DNA of 64,000 nt from Streptococcus sobrinus DSM 20742 = ATCC 33478. Its GTDB lineage: Bacteria > Bacillota > Bacilli > Lactobacillales > Streptococcaceae. Shown here piece by piece: positions 8,982 through 17,714 of the stretch (within the stretch, counting starts at the first letter, position 1; each line of letters begins with the position of its first letter). The position numbers were made by a program, and so were the translations under genes. The notes under the pieces were generated by a model, which had not been told where the DNA came from, did not search any database, and was given only the letters and a program-made list of their open reading frames with translations. The stretch spans positions 50,908 through 114,907 of the forward strand of contig NZ_JMLC01000005.1 of the NCBI RefSeq assembly GCF_000686605.1, read 5' to 3'.

Positions 8982-11900
8982 ATGTCAGAACTATTTAAAA
9001 AATTGATGGAACAGATTGAAATGCCGCTTGAGATGAGACAGTCTCAGGCCTTTTCATCTGCTGACATCAAGGAGGTCAAGGTCCATGCCCTCAGTCGCCA
9101 GTGGGACTTTCACTTTAGTTTTGACCAAATTTTACCGATTGGTCTCTACCAGGAACTAGCCTACCGCCTAGTCTCGACCTTTAAGGAGGCAGACATCAAG
9201 GCAACTTTTGCTATTGAAGCTGGGTCAGTCGATTTTTCTGATGCTGACTTACTACAGGCCTATTATGCCGAAAGTTTCAACCATGCCTTATGCTCCAGCG
9301 CCAGCTTCCGCTCAACCTTTTCTCACTTGAATGTTTCCTATGACCAAACCAAGGAGCAGATTATCATCCATGCTCCGGGCTTTTTGGACAATGACCATTT
9401 CAAACAAAATCACCTGCCCAAGTTGGAACAACAATTTGTCCAGTTTGGTTTTGGTCAGGTTTCCTTTGCCATTGAAGCAGATGAAGGCATGACCCAGGAG
9501 GCAAGGCAATCCTTTGAGAGTGGTCGTGATAAGAAAATTGAACAAGCCCAAGAAGAGAATGCTCAGGCTGTCGCTTCCTTGGAAGCTTCCATGCCTGCTC
9601 AAGAAGAGTCAGCTCCTGCCCCCAAGTTTGACTACAAGGAGCGAGCCGCCAAGCGACAAGCCGGCTTTGAAAAGGCAGAAATCACGCCCATGGTTGAAAT
9701 TGAGACCGAGGAAAATCGGATTGTCTTTGAGGGTATGGTTTTCGATGTAGAACGGCGGACGACCAGAACCGGCCGTCACATCATCAGTTTTAAGATGACC
9801 GACTACACCTCATCCTTTGCCATGCAGAAGTGGGCCAAAGATGATAATGACCTCAAAAAATACGATATGATTGCCAAGGGAGCTTGGCTGAGAGTTCGCG
9901 GTAATATTGAAAATAATCAATGGACCAAGAGTCTGACCATGAATGTCCAGGACGTCAAGGAAATCGTCCACAAGACCAGAAAGGACCTCATGCCTGAAGG
10001 GCAGAAGCGGGTCGAATTTCACGCTCATACTAATATGTCCACCATGGATGCCCTGCCGACAGTTGAAGAGCTGATTGATAAGGCGGCAAGCTGGGGCCAC
10101 CCTGCCATTGCCATCACTGACCACGCCAATGTGCAGAGCTTCCCCCATGGCTACCATCGGGCCAAAAAGGCTGGTATCAAGGCTATCTTTGGCCTAGAAG
10201 CTAATATTGTTGAGGACCGGGTGCCCATCACCTACAATGAAGTCCCCATGGACCTCCACGAAGCGACCTATGTCGTCTTTGACGTAGAAACGACAGGTCT
10301 CTCTGCCGTTAACAATTCTCTGATTCAGATTGCGGCCTCCAAGATGCACAAGGGTAATATCGTCGACCAGTTCGATGAATTTATCAATCCCGGTCATCCT
10401 CTGAGCCAATTCACCACGGATTTGACAGGAATTACCGACAACCACCTCAAGGATGCTAAACCGCTCTTACAGGTTCTGCAAGAATTCCAAGAGTTTTGTC
10501 AGGATACAGTTCTGGTCGCTCACAATGCCACCTTTGACGTGGGCTTCATGAATGCCAACTACGAACGCCACGACCTGCCCTTGATTACCCAGCCGGTTAT
10601 TGATACCCTAGAATTTGCCCGCAACCTCTATCCTGAGTACAAGCGGCACGGTCTGGGTCCCTTGACCAAGCGTTTCCAAGTTGCTCTGGACCACCACCAC
10701 ATGGCCAATTACGATGCGGAAGCAACGGGTCGCCTCCTCTTTATCTTTATCAAGGAGGCTAGGGAAAACCGTGGCATTACTGATTTGGCCGACCTCAATA
10801 CCAAGTTGGTCTCTGAGGATTCCTACAAGAAGGCTCGGGTCAAGCATGCCACTATCTATGTGCAAAATCAGACCGGCCTCAAGAATATCTTCAAGCTGGT
10901 CAGCCTCTCCAATGTCAAATATTTTGAGGGCGTGGCTCGGATTCCAAGAACAGTGCTGGATCAGTACAGAGAGGGCCTTCTCCTAGGGTCGGCCTGCTCA
11001 GAAGGGGAAGTCTTTGATGCCGTCCTTTCTCATGGAGTCGATAAGGCTCTAGAAGTGGCCAAGTATTATGACTTTATCGAGGTTATGCCACCTGCCATCT
11101 ATCGTCCTCTGGTTGCCCGTGAATTGATTCCGGATGAAGAAGGAATTCAGCAGGTTATCCGTGACCTAATTGAGCTTGGCCGCAAGCTCAATAAGCCAGT
11201 TCTGGCAACCGGTGATGTCCACTACCTAGAGCCAGAAGACCAGCTCTATCGGGAAATCATTGTCCGCAGTCTGGGGCCAGGTGCTATCATCAACCGGCCA
11301 ATCGGCCGTGGGGAAGCTGCCAAGCCAGCTCCCCTACCTGATGCTCATTTCCGCACCACCAATGAAATGCTGGATGACTTCGCCTTTCTGGGCCAGGATT
11401 TAGCCTATGAAATCGTCGTTACCAACACGCAAAAATTTGCGGAGCGGTTTGAAGAGGTAGAAGTGGTCAAAACCGACCTCTACACCCCTTATATTGACAA
11501 GGCTGAAGAAACGGTTGCCGAGAAGACCTATGCCAGAGCCTTTGAAATCTACGGTAATCCTCTGCCGGATATTATCGACCGACGGATTGAGAAGGAGCTG
11601 ACCTCGATTTTGGGGAATGGTTTCGCCGTGATTTATCTGGCCTCCCAGATGCTGGTTGACCGCTCCAATAAGCGGGGGTATCTGGTTGGCTCGCGGGGGT
11701 CTGTTGGCTCCAGTTTTGTCGCCACCATGATTGGGATTACCGAAGTTAACCCTATGCCCCCCCACTATGTTTGTCCAGAATGTCAGTATTCTGAATTTAT
11801 CGCCGATGGTTCGGTTGGGTCGGGCTTTGACTTGCCAGACAAGGACTGCCCTAAGTGTGGTCACAAGTTGACCAAGGATGGCCACGATATTCCCTTTGAA

Positions 11901-13388
11901 ACCTTCCTTGGTTTCGACGGCGACAAGGTTCCCGATATTGATCTCAACTTTTCTGGGGATGACCAACCCTCTGCCCACTTGGATGTCCGCGATATTTTCG
12001 GGGAGGAATACGCTTTTCGGGCCGGAACCGTTGGTACTGTCGCGGAAAAGACAGCCTACGGTTTCGTCAAGGGCTATGAGAGGGATTACAATAAATTCTA
12101 CCGTGATGCCGAGGTTGACCGCCTAGCTATGGGTTCCGCCGGTGTCAAACGCTCGACCGGTCAGCACCCAGGCGGTATCGTTGTTATTCCCAACTATATG
12201 GATGTTTACGACTTCACCCCTGTCCAATATCCGGCCGACGACACGACGGCCACTTGGCAGACCACCCACTTTAACTTCCACGATATTGACGAAAATGTCC
12301 TCAAGCTCGACATTCTGGGCCATGATGACCCCACCATGATTCGTAAGCTCCAGGACCTATCAGGCATTGACCCTAGTCAAATTCCCGCCGATGATCCTGA
12401 TGTCATGAAACTCTTCTCTGGCACCGATGTTCTGGGCGTGACTGAGGAACGGATTGGGACACCGACTGGTATGCTGGGAATCCCTGAATTTGGGACCAAC
12501 TTTGTTCGGGGCATGGTTAATGAGACCCACCCAACTACCTTTGCTGAATTGCTCCAGCTCTCAGGCCTTTCCCATGGTACCGATGTTTGGCTGGGCAATG
12601 CTCAGGACTTGATTAAAGAAGGTATTGCTACCCTGAAAACCGTTATCGGCTGTCGGGATGATATCATGGTCTACCTCATGCACGCTGGTCTAGAACCCAA
12701 GATGGCCTTCACCATTATGGAGAGGGTACGTAAGGGCATGTGGCTTAAAATTTCTGAAGAGGAACGCAATGGCTATATTCAGGCCATGCACGACAATAAT
12801 GTGCCTGACTGGTACATCGAATCCTGTGGAAAAATCAAGTACATGTTCCCTAAGGCCCATGCAGCGGCCTACGTAATGATGGCCCTGCGGGTGGCCTATT
12901 TCAAGGTTCACCACCCCATTTATTACTACTGTGCCTACTTCTCCATTCGGGCCAAGGCCTTTGAACTGGGAACCATGAGTGCCGGCTTGGATGCTGTCAA
13001 GGCCCGCTTAGAAGACATTGCCAATAAGCGGAAGAACAATGAGGCCTCCAACGTTGAAATTGACCTCTACACCACTCTGGAAATTGTCAATGAAATGCTG
13101 GAGCGAGGCTATAAATTTGGCCAGCTGGATCTCTATAACAGTGAGGCAACTGAGTTCAAGATTGAGGGGGATACCCTGATTCCGCCTTTTGTGGCCATGG
13201 ATGGTCTGGGTGAAAATGTCGCCAAGCAAATCGTTGCCAGCCGAGCAGACGGCGAGTTCCTCTCCAAAACCGAACTCCGTAAGCGCGGCGGCATCTCAGC
13301 CACCTTGGTCGAAAAAATGGACGACATGGGAATCTTGGGCAATATGCCAGAAGACAACCAATTATCATTATTTGACGACTTCTTCTGA
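8982..13388 (+). CDS. polC: DNA polymerase III alpha subunit, Gram-positive PolC
   Basis: 1468-residue replicative polymerase, full length for the family. Domains in order: N-terminal domain; OB fold (about 240-330); first half of the PHP domain with FHAHTNMS (about 345) and ITDHANV; inserted DEDDh proofreading exonuclease with [10 protein letters not shown] (about 428), [10 protein letters not shown] (about 510) and [10 protein letters not shown] (about 576); remainder of PHP; zinc finger CPEC...CPKC (about 930-960); palm catalytic DIDLNF (about 985); fingers and C-terminal domains. The last residues, QLSLFDDFF, are a beta-clamp-binding motif. ATG 8982 follows GGGAG. Repeat-rich DNA isolates it on both sides. 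Confidence 0.98.
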   Translation: MSELFKKLMEQIEMPLEMRQSQAFSSADIKEVKVHALSRQWDFHFSFDQILPIGLYQELAYRLVSTFKEADIKATFAIEAGSVDFSDADLLQAYYAESFNHALCSSASFRSTFSHLNVSYDQTKEQIIIHAPGFLDNDHFKQNHLPKLEQQFVQFGFGQVSFAIEADEGMTQEARQSFESGRDKKIEQAQEENAQAVASLEASMPAQEESAPAPKFDYKERAAKRQAGFEKAEITPMVEIETEENRIVFEGMVFDVERRTTRTGRHIISFKMTDYTSSFAMQKWAKDDNDLKKYDMIAKGAWLRVRGNIENNQWTKSLTMNVQDVKEIVHKTRKDLMPEGQKRVEFHAHTNMSTMDALPTVEELIDKAASWGHPAIAITDHANVQSFPHGYHRAKKAGIKAIFGLEANIVEDRVPITYNEVPMDLHEATYVVFDVETTGLSAVNNSLIQIAASKMHKGNIVDQFDEFINPGHPLSQFTTDLTGITDNHLKDAKPLLQVLQEFQEFCQDTVLVAHNATFDVGFMNANYERHDLPLITQPVIDTLEFARNLYPEYKRHGLGPLTKRFQVALDHHHMANYDAEATGRLLFIFIKEARENRGITDLADLNTKLVSEDSYKKARVKHATIYVQNQTGLKNIFKLVSLSNVKYFEGVARIPRTVLDQYREGLLLGSACSEGEVFDAVLSHGVDKALEVAKYYDFIEVMPPAIYRPLVARELIPDEEGIQQVIRDLIELGRKLNKPVLATGDVHYLEPEDQLYREIIVRSLGPGAIINRPIGRGEAAKPAPLPDAHFRTTNEMLDDFAFLGQDLAYEIVVTNTQKFAERFEEVEVVKTDLYTPYIDKAEETVAEKTYARAFEIYGNPLPDIIDRRIEKELTSILGNGFAVIYLASQMLVDRSNKRGYLVGSRGSVGSSFVATMIGITEVNPMPPHYVCPECQYSEFIADGSVGSGFDLPDKDCPKCGHKLTKDGHDIPFETFLGFDGDKVPDIDLNFSGDDQPSAHLDVRDIFGEEYAFRAGTVGTVAEKTAYGFVKGYERDYNKFYRDAEVDRLAMGSAGVKRSTGQHPGGIVVIPNYMDVYDFTPVQYPADDTTATWQTTHFNFHDIDENVLKLDILGHDDPTMIRKLQDLSGIDPSQIPADDPDVMKLFSGTDVLGVTEERIGTPTGMLGIPEFGTNFVRGMVNETHPTTFAELLQLSGLSHGTDVWLGNAQDLIKEGIATLKTVIGCRDDIMVYLMHAGLEPKMAFTIMERVRKGMWLKISEEERNGYIQAMHDNNVPDWYIESCGKIKYMFPKAHAAAYVMMALRVAYFKVHHPIYYYCAYFSIRAKAFELGTMSAGLDAVKARLEDIANKRKNNEASNVEIDLYTTLEIVNEMLERGYKFGQLDLYNSEATEFKIEGDTLIPPFVAMDGLGENVAKQIVASRADGEFLSKTELRKRGGISATLVEKMDDMGILGNMPEDNQLSLFDDFF

Positions 13389-13485
13389 TAGCAAAAGCTA
13401 TCTGAAATAGAGCTAGAAAATCAATGGCTCTGCCTGGAACTCAGCAATCTGGGTGCTATAGCCTCTCTTGCTATGTCACCTAACC

Positions 13486-13610
13486 TAAGAATTGAATTCG
13501 CCTACACCACGGTGGAAAAAGATAAATCCGTCTTGAAGCTTGATTAGCTTTTACGACTGATTTCCTATTTTCCTTTGTAGTGCTTAACGGCTCCGTATCT
13601 TATCGAAAGG
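13486..13610 (+). repeat. Second copy of the polC-flanking repeat modules
   Basis: GAATTGAATTCGCCTACACC...GGTGGAAAAAGATAAATC and GTGCTTAACGGCTCCGTATC closely match blocks at 8487-8520 and 8678-8701, with the upstream copy carrying extra hairpin inserts between them. A third, shorter match (GGTGCTTAACAGCTTTGTAT) lies at about 13897. GATAGC-AAAA-GCTATC (13387-13402) overlaps the polC stop. Confidence 0.75.
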
Positions 13611-13616
13611 AAAACT

Positions 13617-13763
13617 ATAGAATTAACGATTAAATGGGACGATCAGTCCAAGGATGAACATTTCGACTATCGTTTAGAATTCTCTGGCAAGCAGGCCTTG
13701 GTGGCAACCGTAGCCGTTTGTGGGACAATTTTACTAAGTAAGGCCCTGTTCTCAAAGAAATAG
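13617..13763 (+). CDS. Possible 48-residue small protein without a standard start codon
   Basis: An open frame between AAAGGAAAAC and a stop at 13761 encodes about 48 residues: a charged first half (WDDQSKDEHFDYRLEF) and a hydrophobic second half (QALVATVAVCGTILLSKALF). A good terminator follows 21 bases later. There is no ATG, GTG or TTG at the ribosome-site distance; the first codon there is ATA, so either an unusual start is used or the start has mutated. I do not recognise the protein. The coherent composition, upstream AAAGGA and downstream terminator argue against chance; flanking repeats could have disrupted it. Confidence 0.4.
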   Translation: MELTIKWDDQSKDEHFDYRLEFSGKQALVATVAVCGTILLSKALFSKK

Positions 13764-13784
13764 ACGGGCCTAATAAACTATTAG

Positions 13785-13812
13785 AACAGCTAGCTTAGAC
13801 TAGCTGTTTTTC
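13785..13812 (+). terminator. Terminator after the small ORF
   Basis: Perfect AACAGCTAG / CTAGCTGTT stem with a 6-base loop, then TTTTT. Confidence 0.85.
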
Positions 13813-14292
13813 TACATTTCATAGCGATTGCTGGGGGGGGGTTATACCGAGTTAAAATCAAAACTGAAAATTAGTATAAGAAAAATTCATCGTTTTTGGT
13901 GCTTAACAGCTTTGTATCCTTGTGGTTTCAAGAAATCGTCCACTGGATAATCTCTTTGGCTGTTCGCACTAGCTACTAAAATAGTCCAGTGGACTATTTT
14001 AGGTCTGAGCCTAGAAACTTAGAAACGAAGAAAATAGCAGAAATGAAACTTTTAAAATTAATGAGTATTAGAGGCATTGACGCAAGTTTAAGTAGTAGTG
14101 AGAACTAACTTCCAAACAAAATAGGAAGGACTAGATGATAAGAGCTGGCACTAAATTAAGTATAGTTTCACAGGCAATCTGAGCTTCAGCGGTGAATCTT
14201 GCCTACGGAGGGTGAATTTCTTGTTAGCTTAAGAGTTTAGTGTTACAATGAACCAGTTAGGTCGCATTGGTAGGAAAGAATGACAGAATAAT
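13813..14292 (+). repeat. Non-coding stretch with G9 tract and 12-bp perfect hairpin
   Basis: No gene seen. Holds nine consecutive G (about 13833-13841), a repeat-family fragment at about 13897, and CTAAAATAGTCC-AGT-GGACTATTTTAG (13976-14002), a perfect 12-bp stem with a 3-base loop closely related to the hairpin at 8284. Confidence 0.7.
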
Positions 14293-14304
14293 TTAGGTAC
14301 CTAA
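14293..14304 (+). promoter_or_regulatory. Palindrome TTAGGTACCTAA upstream of marR
   Basis: Perfect 12-bp palindrome 69 bases before the MarR start; a candidate autoregulatory operator. Confidence 0.5.
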
Positions 14305-14372
14305 TGCTGTTAGAATTATACTTCTGACATGCAGGCAGTTACTACTAAGTTTATCAATAAGGAGATCGCAAT

Positions 14373-14810
14373 ATGACAGAATTCAAGAATTCTGCCGTCA
14401 AGAGTATGGTGGTTATGCGTAAGGCTTTCCGCACCATTGATAGTAGAGTTTCAGCGACATTCCGTGACTTCGATTTAACACCGGCTCAATTTAGTGTTTT
14501 GGATGTGCTTCAAGCCAAGGGTCCCATGAGAATTGGCGACCTCATTGCTAGTATCTTATCAACATCTGGGAACATGACCATTGTCATCAAGAATATGGAA
14601 AAAAACGGTTGGGTCAAACGTACAGTTAGTAAGAAAGATCATCGTGCCTACATCATCTCAATTACGGGTGCCGGCCGTCAACTGATTGAAAAAGCCCTAC
14701 CAGCTCATATTGAAGCGGTGGAAGAGGCTTTCAGCGTCTTAACTGAAGATGAACAAAAGCAATTGATTGAGCTTCTGAAAAAGTTCAAAACCCTAGGCAA
14801 TAAGGACTGA
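14373..14810 (+). CDS. MarR family transcriptional regulator
   Basis: 145-residue winged-helix regulator. The core reads LTPAQFSVLDVLQ, MRIGDLIASILSTSGNMT (recognition helix, about 55-72) and VSKKDHRAYIISIT (wing, Asp-Arg motif), followed by a dimerisation helix. AAGGAG precedes ATG 14373. It is encoded 66 bases before a NAD(P)H-dependent FMN reductase, the usual pairing in which the regulator represses the reductase until a quinone, phenol or oxidant releases it. Effector unknown. Confidence 0.92.
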   Translation: MTEFKNSAVKSMVVMRKAFRTIDSRVSATFRDFDLTPAQFSVLDVLQAKGPMRIGDLIASILSTSGNMTIVIKNMEKNGWVKRTVSKKDHRAYIISITGAGRQLIEKALPAHIEAVEEAFSVLTEDEQKQLIELLKKFKTLGNKD

Positions 14811-14842
14811 GCATATTGCTGTACAGTCTTTTAGTTTGATGA

Positions 14843-14864
14843 TATTATTGCTACATAGTAATAA
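14843..14864 (+). promoter_or_regulatory. AT-rich inverted repeat before the FMN reductase gene
   Basis: TATTATTGCTACATAGTAATAA is an imperfect palindrome lying directly before the ribosome site of the reductase gene; a plausible MarR-binding site. Confidence 0.4.
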
Positions 14865-14876
14865 CTAAAAGGAGTT

Positions 14877-15479
14877 ATGATGTCATTCATTACTACAATT
14901 CAAGACCTATTTAAAAAGGAAGAAAAAAATATGAAAAATATTCTTTTTATCGTCGGTTCCCTTCGTGAAGGCTCATTCAACGGCCAAATGGCTAAACAAG
15001 CTGAACAAGTCTTGGCTGGAAAAGCTAATGTGTCTTACCTTGACTGGGGACAAGTTCCAATCATGAACCAAGATTTAGAAACACCTGTTTTACCAGCCGT
15101 TCAGGCTGTGCGTGATGCTGTCGAAGCGGCAGACGCCATCTGGATTTTCTCGCCTGTCTACAACTTCTCAATTCCAGGCTCTGTCAAGAACCTCTTGGAC
15201 TGGTTGTCCCGTGCTAAAGATTTGTCAGATACAACTGGTAAATCAGCCATTGACTCCAAGGTCACAACTGTTTCCCTCGTAGCTAACGGTGGTACCGACC
15301 AAGCAGCAGAAATCTACCGCCACCTCCTGCCATTCATTCGGACCAACTTCGTTGATGAGGTAACCACCTCTCGTGTCAACGATTCCGCTTGGGCTGATGG
15401 CAAATTCGTCGCTGACGAAGCAACCCTTGCCCAACTCCAAAAGCAAGCAGAAGCATTTTTGGCAGTTACAGCTGAATAA
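14877..15479 (+). CDS. NADPH-dependent FMN reductase family protein
   Basis: Flavodoxin-fold oxidoreductase that reduces quinones, azo dyes or other acceptors with NAD(P)H via FMN. Visible motifs: VGSLREGSFNGQMA (FMN-phosphate loop), FSPVYNFSIPGSVKNLLDWLSR (flavin edge) and LVANGG. Two starts are possible: ATG 14877/14880 behind AAGGAG gives an 18-residue extension (MSFITTIQDLFKKEEKN), and ATG 14931 behind AAGGAAG gives the usual family start MKNILFIVG. I report the longer frame because its ribosome site is best, but the shorter protein (182 residues) may be the real product. Likely controlled by the upstream MarR. Confidence 0.9.
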   Translation: MMSFITTIQDLFKKEEKNMKNILFIVGSLREGSFNGQMAKQAEQVLAGKANVSYLDWGQVPIMNQDLETPVLPAVQAVRDAVEAADAIWIFSPVYNFSIPGSVKNLLDWLSRAKDLSDTTGKSAIDSKVTTVSLVANGGTDQAAEIYRHLLPFIRTNFVDEVTTSRVNDSAWADGKFVADEATLAQLQKQAEAFLAVTAE

Positions 15480-15499
15480 TAATAAGATTAAAGCATAAG

Positions 15500-15545
15500 A
15501 AACTCCTCAGGCTCAGAATAAGCTTGAGGAGTTTTCGTTTGGTCG
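15500..15545. terminator. Bidirectional terminator
   Basis: AAACTCCTCA / TGAGGAGTTT stem with T-runs on either strand, serving the FMN reductase gene (+) and possibly the converging CPBP gene (-). Confidence 0.8.
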
Positions 15546-15608
15546 GGCTACTGGGACTTTTCCAGAGCTAGGACTTTTTATAATTTTAGAAGGTTACCTT
15601 CCATTTAA

Positions 15609-16298
15609 TTAATGGGTGAGCAGTTGCATAAGGAAGGTAAAGAGAACGGCGATAAGGTTGTTAAAGACATGGAGGCTGTAGCCAAATTCAATCCGCTTAT
15701 TCATCATGGTTACAAAACCAATCGCAAGGCCCATGCCCCCATAGATAATCCAGAGACCTGGAGATAGGAGGTTGGAAGGGCTGCTATAGAGGTGGATAAA
15801 ACCAAAGAGGATGGATGTGCCAATCCAGCCCAGCCATTTTTGCCAACCCTCAAAGCCAAAGAGCTTTTCAAAGAGGCACTTGCGGAAAATAGCTTCTTCA
15901 AAAATCGGGGCAAAGACACAAGCAAAGACAAAATAGAGATAGATGGGCATACCTAGGTTATCAATGGCAGCCTGATTAGCAGAGGTGCTTGTGTTACTCA
16001 TCAGCATCAGCACGATACCGCCGATAGACTTAATGGCAAAAAGGATAGGGACACCCAAGCCGACATATAGACCATACATGCCCCAGCGAATCTTCTTAAA
16101 GTTGAGTGGTTCTTTTAATAGCCAAAGGAGGAACCAAGCTAGAGCAGCAAAGGCAGTCAAGCCCAGACTAGCGATGATGGCAGTACCAGTATTTGATAAA
16201 TCCTTTTTGATGACAAATAAAGCCTGAGCGAAGAAATCAAGTGCAAGGAATGCAAAGGCAAGAGCAATCCATTTAAGTTTATTTAGTAGGGTTTTCAT
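15609..16298 (-). CDS. CPBP family intramembrane metalloprotease (candidate bacteriocin immunity protein)
   Basis: 229-residue membrane protein with about six to seven hydrophobic segments and the Abi/CPBP signature: EEAIFRKCLF (EExxxR), ILFGFIHLY (FxxxH) and the later HVFNN segment. Start ATG at 16298 follows GGAGGGG; the upstream in-frame extension has no ribosome site. Bacterial CPBP proteins are often self-immunity factors in bacteriocin loci, and this gene is divergent from the GG-leader peptide cluster starting 340 bases away. The protease family is clear; immunity is inferred from neighbours. Confidence 0.85.
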   Translation of the reverse strand: MKTLLNKLKWIALAFAFLALDFFAQALFVIKKDLSNTGTAIIASLGLTAFAALAWFLLWLLKEPLNFKKIRWGMYGLYVGLGVPILFAIKSIGGIVLMLMSNTSTSANQAAIDNLGMPIYLYFVFACVFAPIFEEAIFRKCLFEKLFGFEGWQKWLGWIGTSILFGFIHLYSSPSNLLSPGLWIIYGGMGLAIGFVTMMNKRIEFGYSLHVFNNLIAVLFTFLMQLLTH

Positions 16299-16568
16299 GA
16301 GACCCCTCCAATCCAATTTCTTAATCCAGCGTAGCCGGCAACTGCCTACTAGTTTAACGAAAGTGAGAGGAGAAAGCAAGAGAGCTAGAAATTTTCCTGC
16401 AAATTTTAAGAAGAGAAAAATCAAGATTTTACCCTCCTGAGAAATCTTACGGAGATTGAAAAAATAGTGATTCAACCTATTTTTACAGGAGTCAGGGAAA
16501 ACCAAATAAAAATCAACAGAACTTTTGCGTAATTTTTGCAATATCTTAACATTCTAATCAAAAGCCTG

Positions 16569-16597
16569 TTGGAATCCTTAATTAAGAAAAGTATAAG
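16569..16597 (+). promoter_or_regulatory. Probable promoter of the peptide cluster
   Basis: TTGGAA (16569-16574), 17-base spacer, TATAAG (16592-16597). The remainder of the 338-base gap between the CPBP gene and the first peptide shows no gene, and I found no clear direct repeats of a two-component bacteriocin regulator. Confidence 0.45.
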
Positions 16598-16636
16598 TGA
16601 TAGTATAACAAACATAAAAATGAAAGGACGAACTAT

Positions 16637-16816
16637 ATGGAATCAAATGTATTTGATAAATTTGAATCTGTTCAAACCATAGATTTGTCTAAACAAATCG
16701 GTGGAAGTATCGTTATTGGTTATGATTGGGGACTGAGCCTAGCTCGAGCATTTGGAAATCTTTATAAAGGTGGATTTTCAGGAGGAGGAGGTGGTGGGAG
16801 CTTCGGCGATCGCTGA
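16637..16816 (+). CDS. Bacteriocin-like peptide 1 with GG leader and poly-Gly tail
   Basis: 59-residue precursor. The leader of 23 residues ends VQTIDLSKQIGG, a classic double-glycine site cut by a peptidase-containing ABC exporter. The mature 36 residues begin SIVIGYDWGLSLARAF and end in a Gly-rich stretch (GGFSGGGGGGSFGDR). GAAAGGACG precedes the ATG. It is the first of four small genes in one direction. The glycine-rich end resembles small microcin/bacteriocin tails, but I recognise no named family. No exporter is encoded nearby, so a shared ComA-type transporter would be needed. Confidence 0.8.
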   Translation: MESNVFDKFESVQTIDLSKQIGGSIVIGYDWGLSLARAFGNLYKGGFSGGGGGGSFGDR

Positions 16817-16991
16817 TGCACCTACCAATGAGTTTATCTTAAATTAAATAGGAGAAACAGATAAAGTCCTGAGTAATCAATTTTCTAATACTCTTGGGTA
16901 AGATACTTCTCCCTGATAATTAAAGAAAGTCAATACTAGTATGAGATTCGTAAATCTTCTGGCATGGCCGAAACAGAAGGGAAAGTATCTG

Positions 16992-17183
16992 ATGGCAAAG
17001 ATATTAAATCAACCAGTTCTTTATAGTTTTGAGACAGTAAGTTCTAAAAGATTATCAAAGATTCAAGGAGATGGATCCAAAAGGTTAACTGAGCTTGGTC
17101 ACGAAGAGATTTCACTAGGTAAAGACCCAGCTAAGTTTTATCCACCGGTGGTAGGAATTTGGCCGCCATTTCCCTATTATTAA
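16992..17183 (+). CDS. Bacteriocin-like peptide 2 with atypical leader and Pro/aromatic tail
   Basis: 63-residue peptide starting MAKILNQPVLYSF behind AAGGGAAAG (an earlier in-frame ATG at 16941 lacks a site). The N-terminal part resembles a GG leader (FETVSSKRLSKIQG) but continues GDGSKR rather than GG, so normal cleavage is uncertain. The C-terminal end is rich in proline and aromatics (FYPPVVGIWPPFPYY). No family recognised. Its position in the run of GG-leader genes suggests a bacteriocin, a partner peptide or a signal peptide precursor. Confidence 0.6.
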   Translation: MAKILNQPVLYSFETVSSKRLSKIQGDGSKRLTELGHEEISLGKDPAKFYPPVVGIWPPFPYY

Positions 17184-17217
17184 TTAAATTTTGATAGCTA
17201 ATGAAAAGGAGACAATT

Positions 17218-17431
17218 ATGATAAATTTAGATGCAAAAGCATTTGCAGACTTTAAGACAGTAGATAAGACAAACTTGTCAGAGTTTCAGGGGGGGCCGAA
17301 TTGTTGGTAGAACGCTATATGGTGGTTATCTAGATGATGGTGTCTATCGTGGCAATGGAATTGGAGTTTTGAGAGCAAGACCCTACTTATCAGGAGAAGC
17401 TATTACTGTCCCAGTCGTTACAGCCGTATAA
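17218..17431 (+). pseudogene. Bacteriocin-like peptide 3, frameshifted at a G7 tract at the GG cleavage site
   Basis: AAAAGGAG precedes ATG 17218. The leader ends TNLSEFQGG, a perfect double-glycine leader, encoded partly by seven consecutive G (17289-17295). As sequenced, the frame then reads PNCW and stops at 17308. If the tract had six G, the frame would continue for 44 more residues, RIVGRTLYGGYLDDGVYRGN..., with GxxxG-type motifs and a stop at 17429, giving a normal 70-residue precursor. This could be a real phase-variable switch, a recent loss mutation, or a homopolymer sequencing error. Confidence 0.8.
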
Positions 17432-17464
17432 AATCGATTGAAAGGTTAAAGGAGAAGAAAAGTT

Positions 17465-17650
17465 ATGGATACATTAGCATTAGACAATTTTGAAGCAGCC
17501 AATATGAGTGAACTTTCTGAGGTTCAAGGAGGCTTTTCTTGGCAAGACGCCATTCCTGTAGCTATTGCAACACTATATCCCCCTTTAGGTGCAGCTCTCG
17601 GTGTTTATGCATTATGGGGAACTATAAAACCACAGGGCATATTAAGCTAG
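17465..17650 (+). CDS. Bacteriocin-like peptide 4 with GG leader
   Basis: 61-residue precursor behind AAAGGAGAAG. Leader of 23 residues ends MSELSEVQGG; the mature 38 residues start FSWQDAIPVAIATLYPPL and contain GAALG, a GxxxG helix-packing motif typical of two-peptide class II bacteriocins. The mature part is hydrophobic and likely membrane-active. Last gene of the cluster, followed by a terminator. It could pair with peptide 3, which in its uninterrupted frame also has closely spaced glycines. Confidence 0.82.
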   Translation: MDTLALDNFEAANMSELSEVQGGFSWQDAIPVAIATLYPPLGAALGVYALWGTIKPQGILS

Positions 17651-17673
17651 AAATCATATTTTTTAGATAAACA

Positions 17674-17710
17674 AGCTCCCCCTAGAGATTTAGTCCTAGA
17701 GGGAGTTTTC
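17674..17710. terminator. Bidirectional terminator between peptide cluster and MFS gene
   Basis: CTCCC.CTAG / CTAG.GGGAG stem with flanking A/T-runs, ending both converging transcripts. Confidence 0.8.
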
Positions 17711-17714
17711 AATG

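Noticed and set aside
11400..11978. A 192-codon frame antisense to polC
   Set aside because: Covers the conserved exonuclease-to-palm part of polC; no initiation signals and no recognisable protein.
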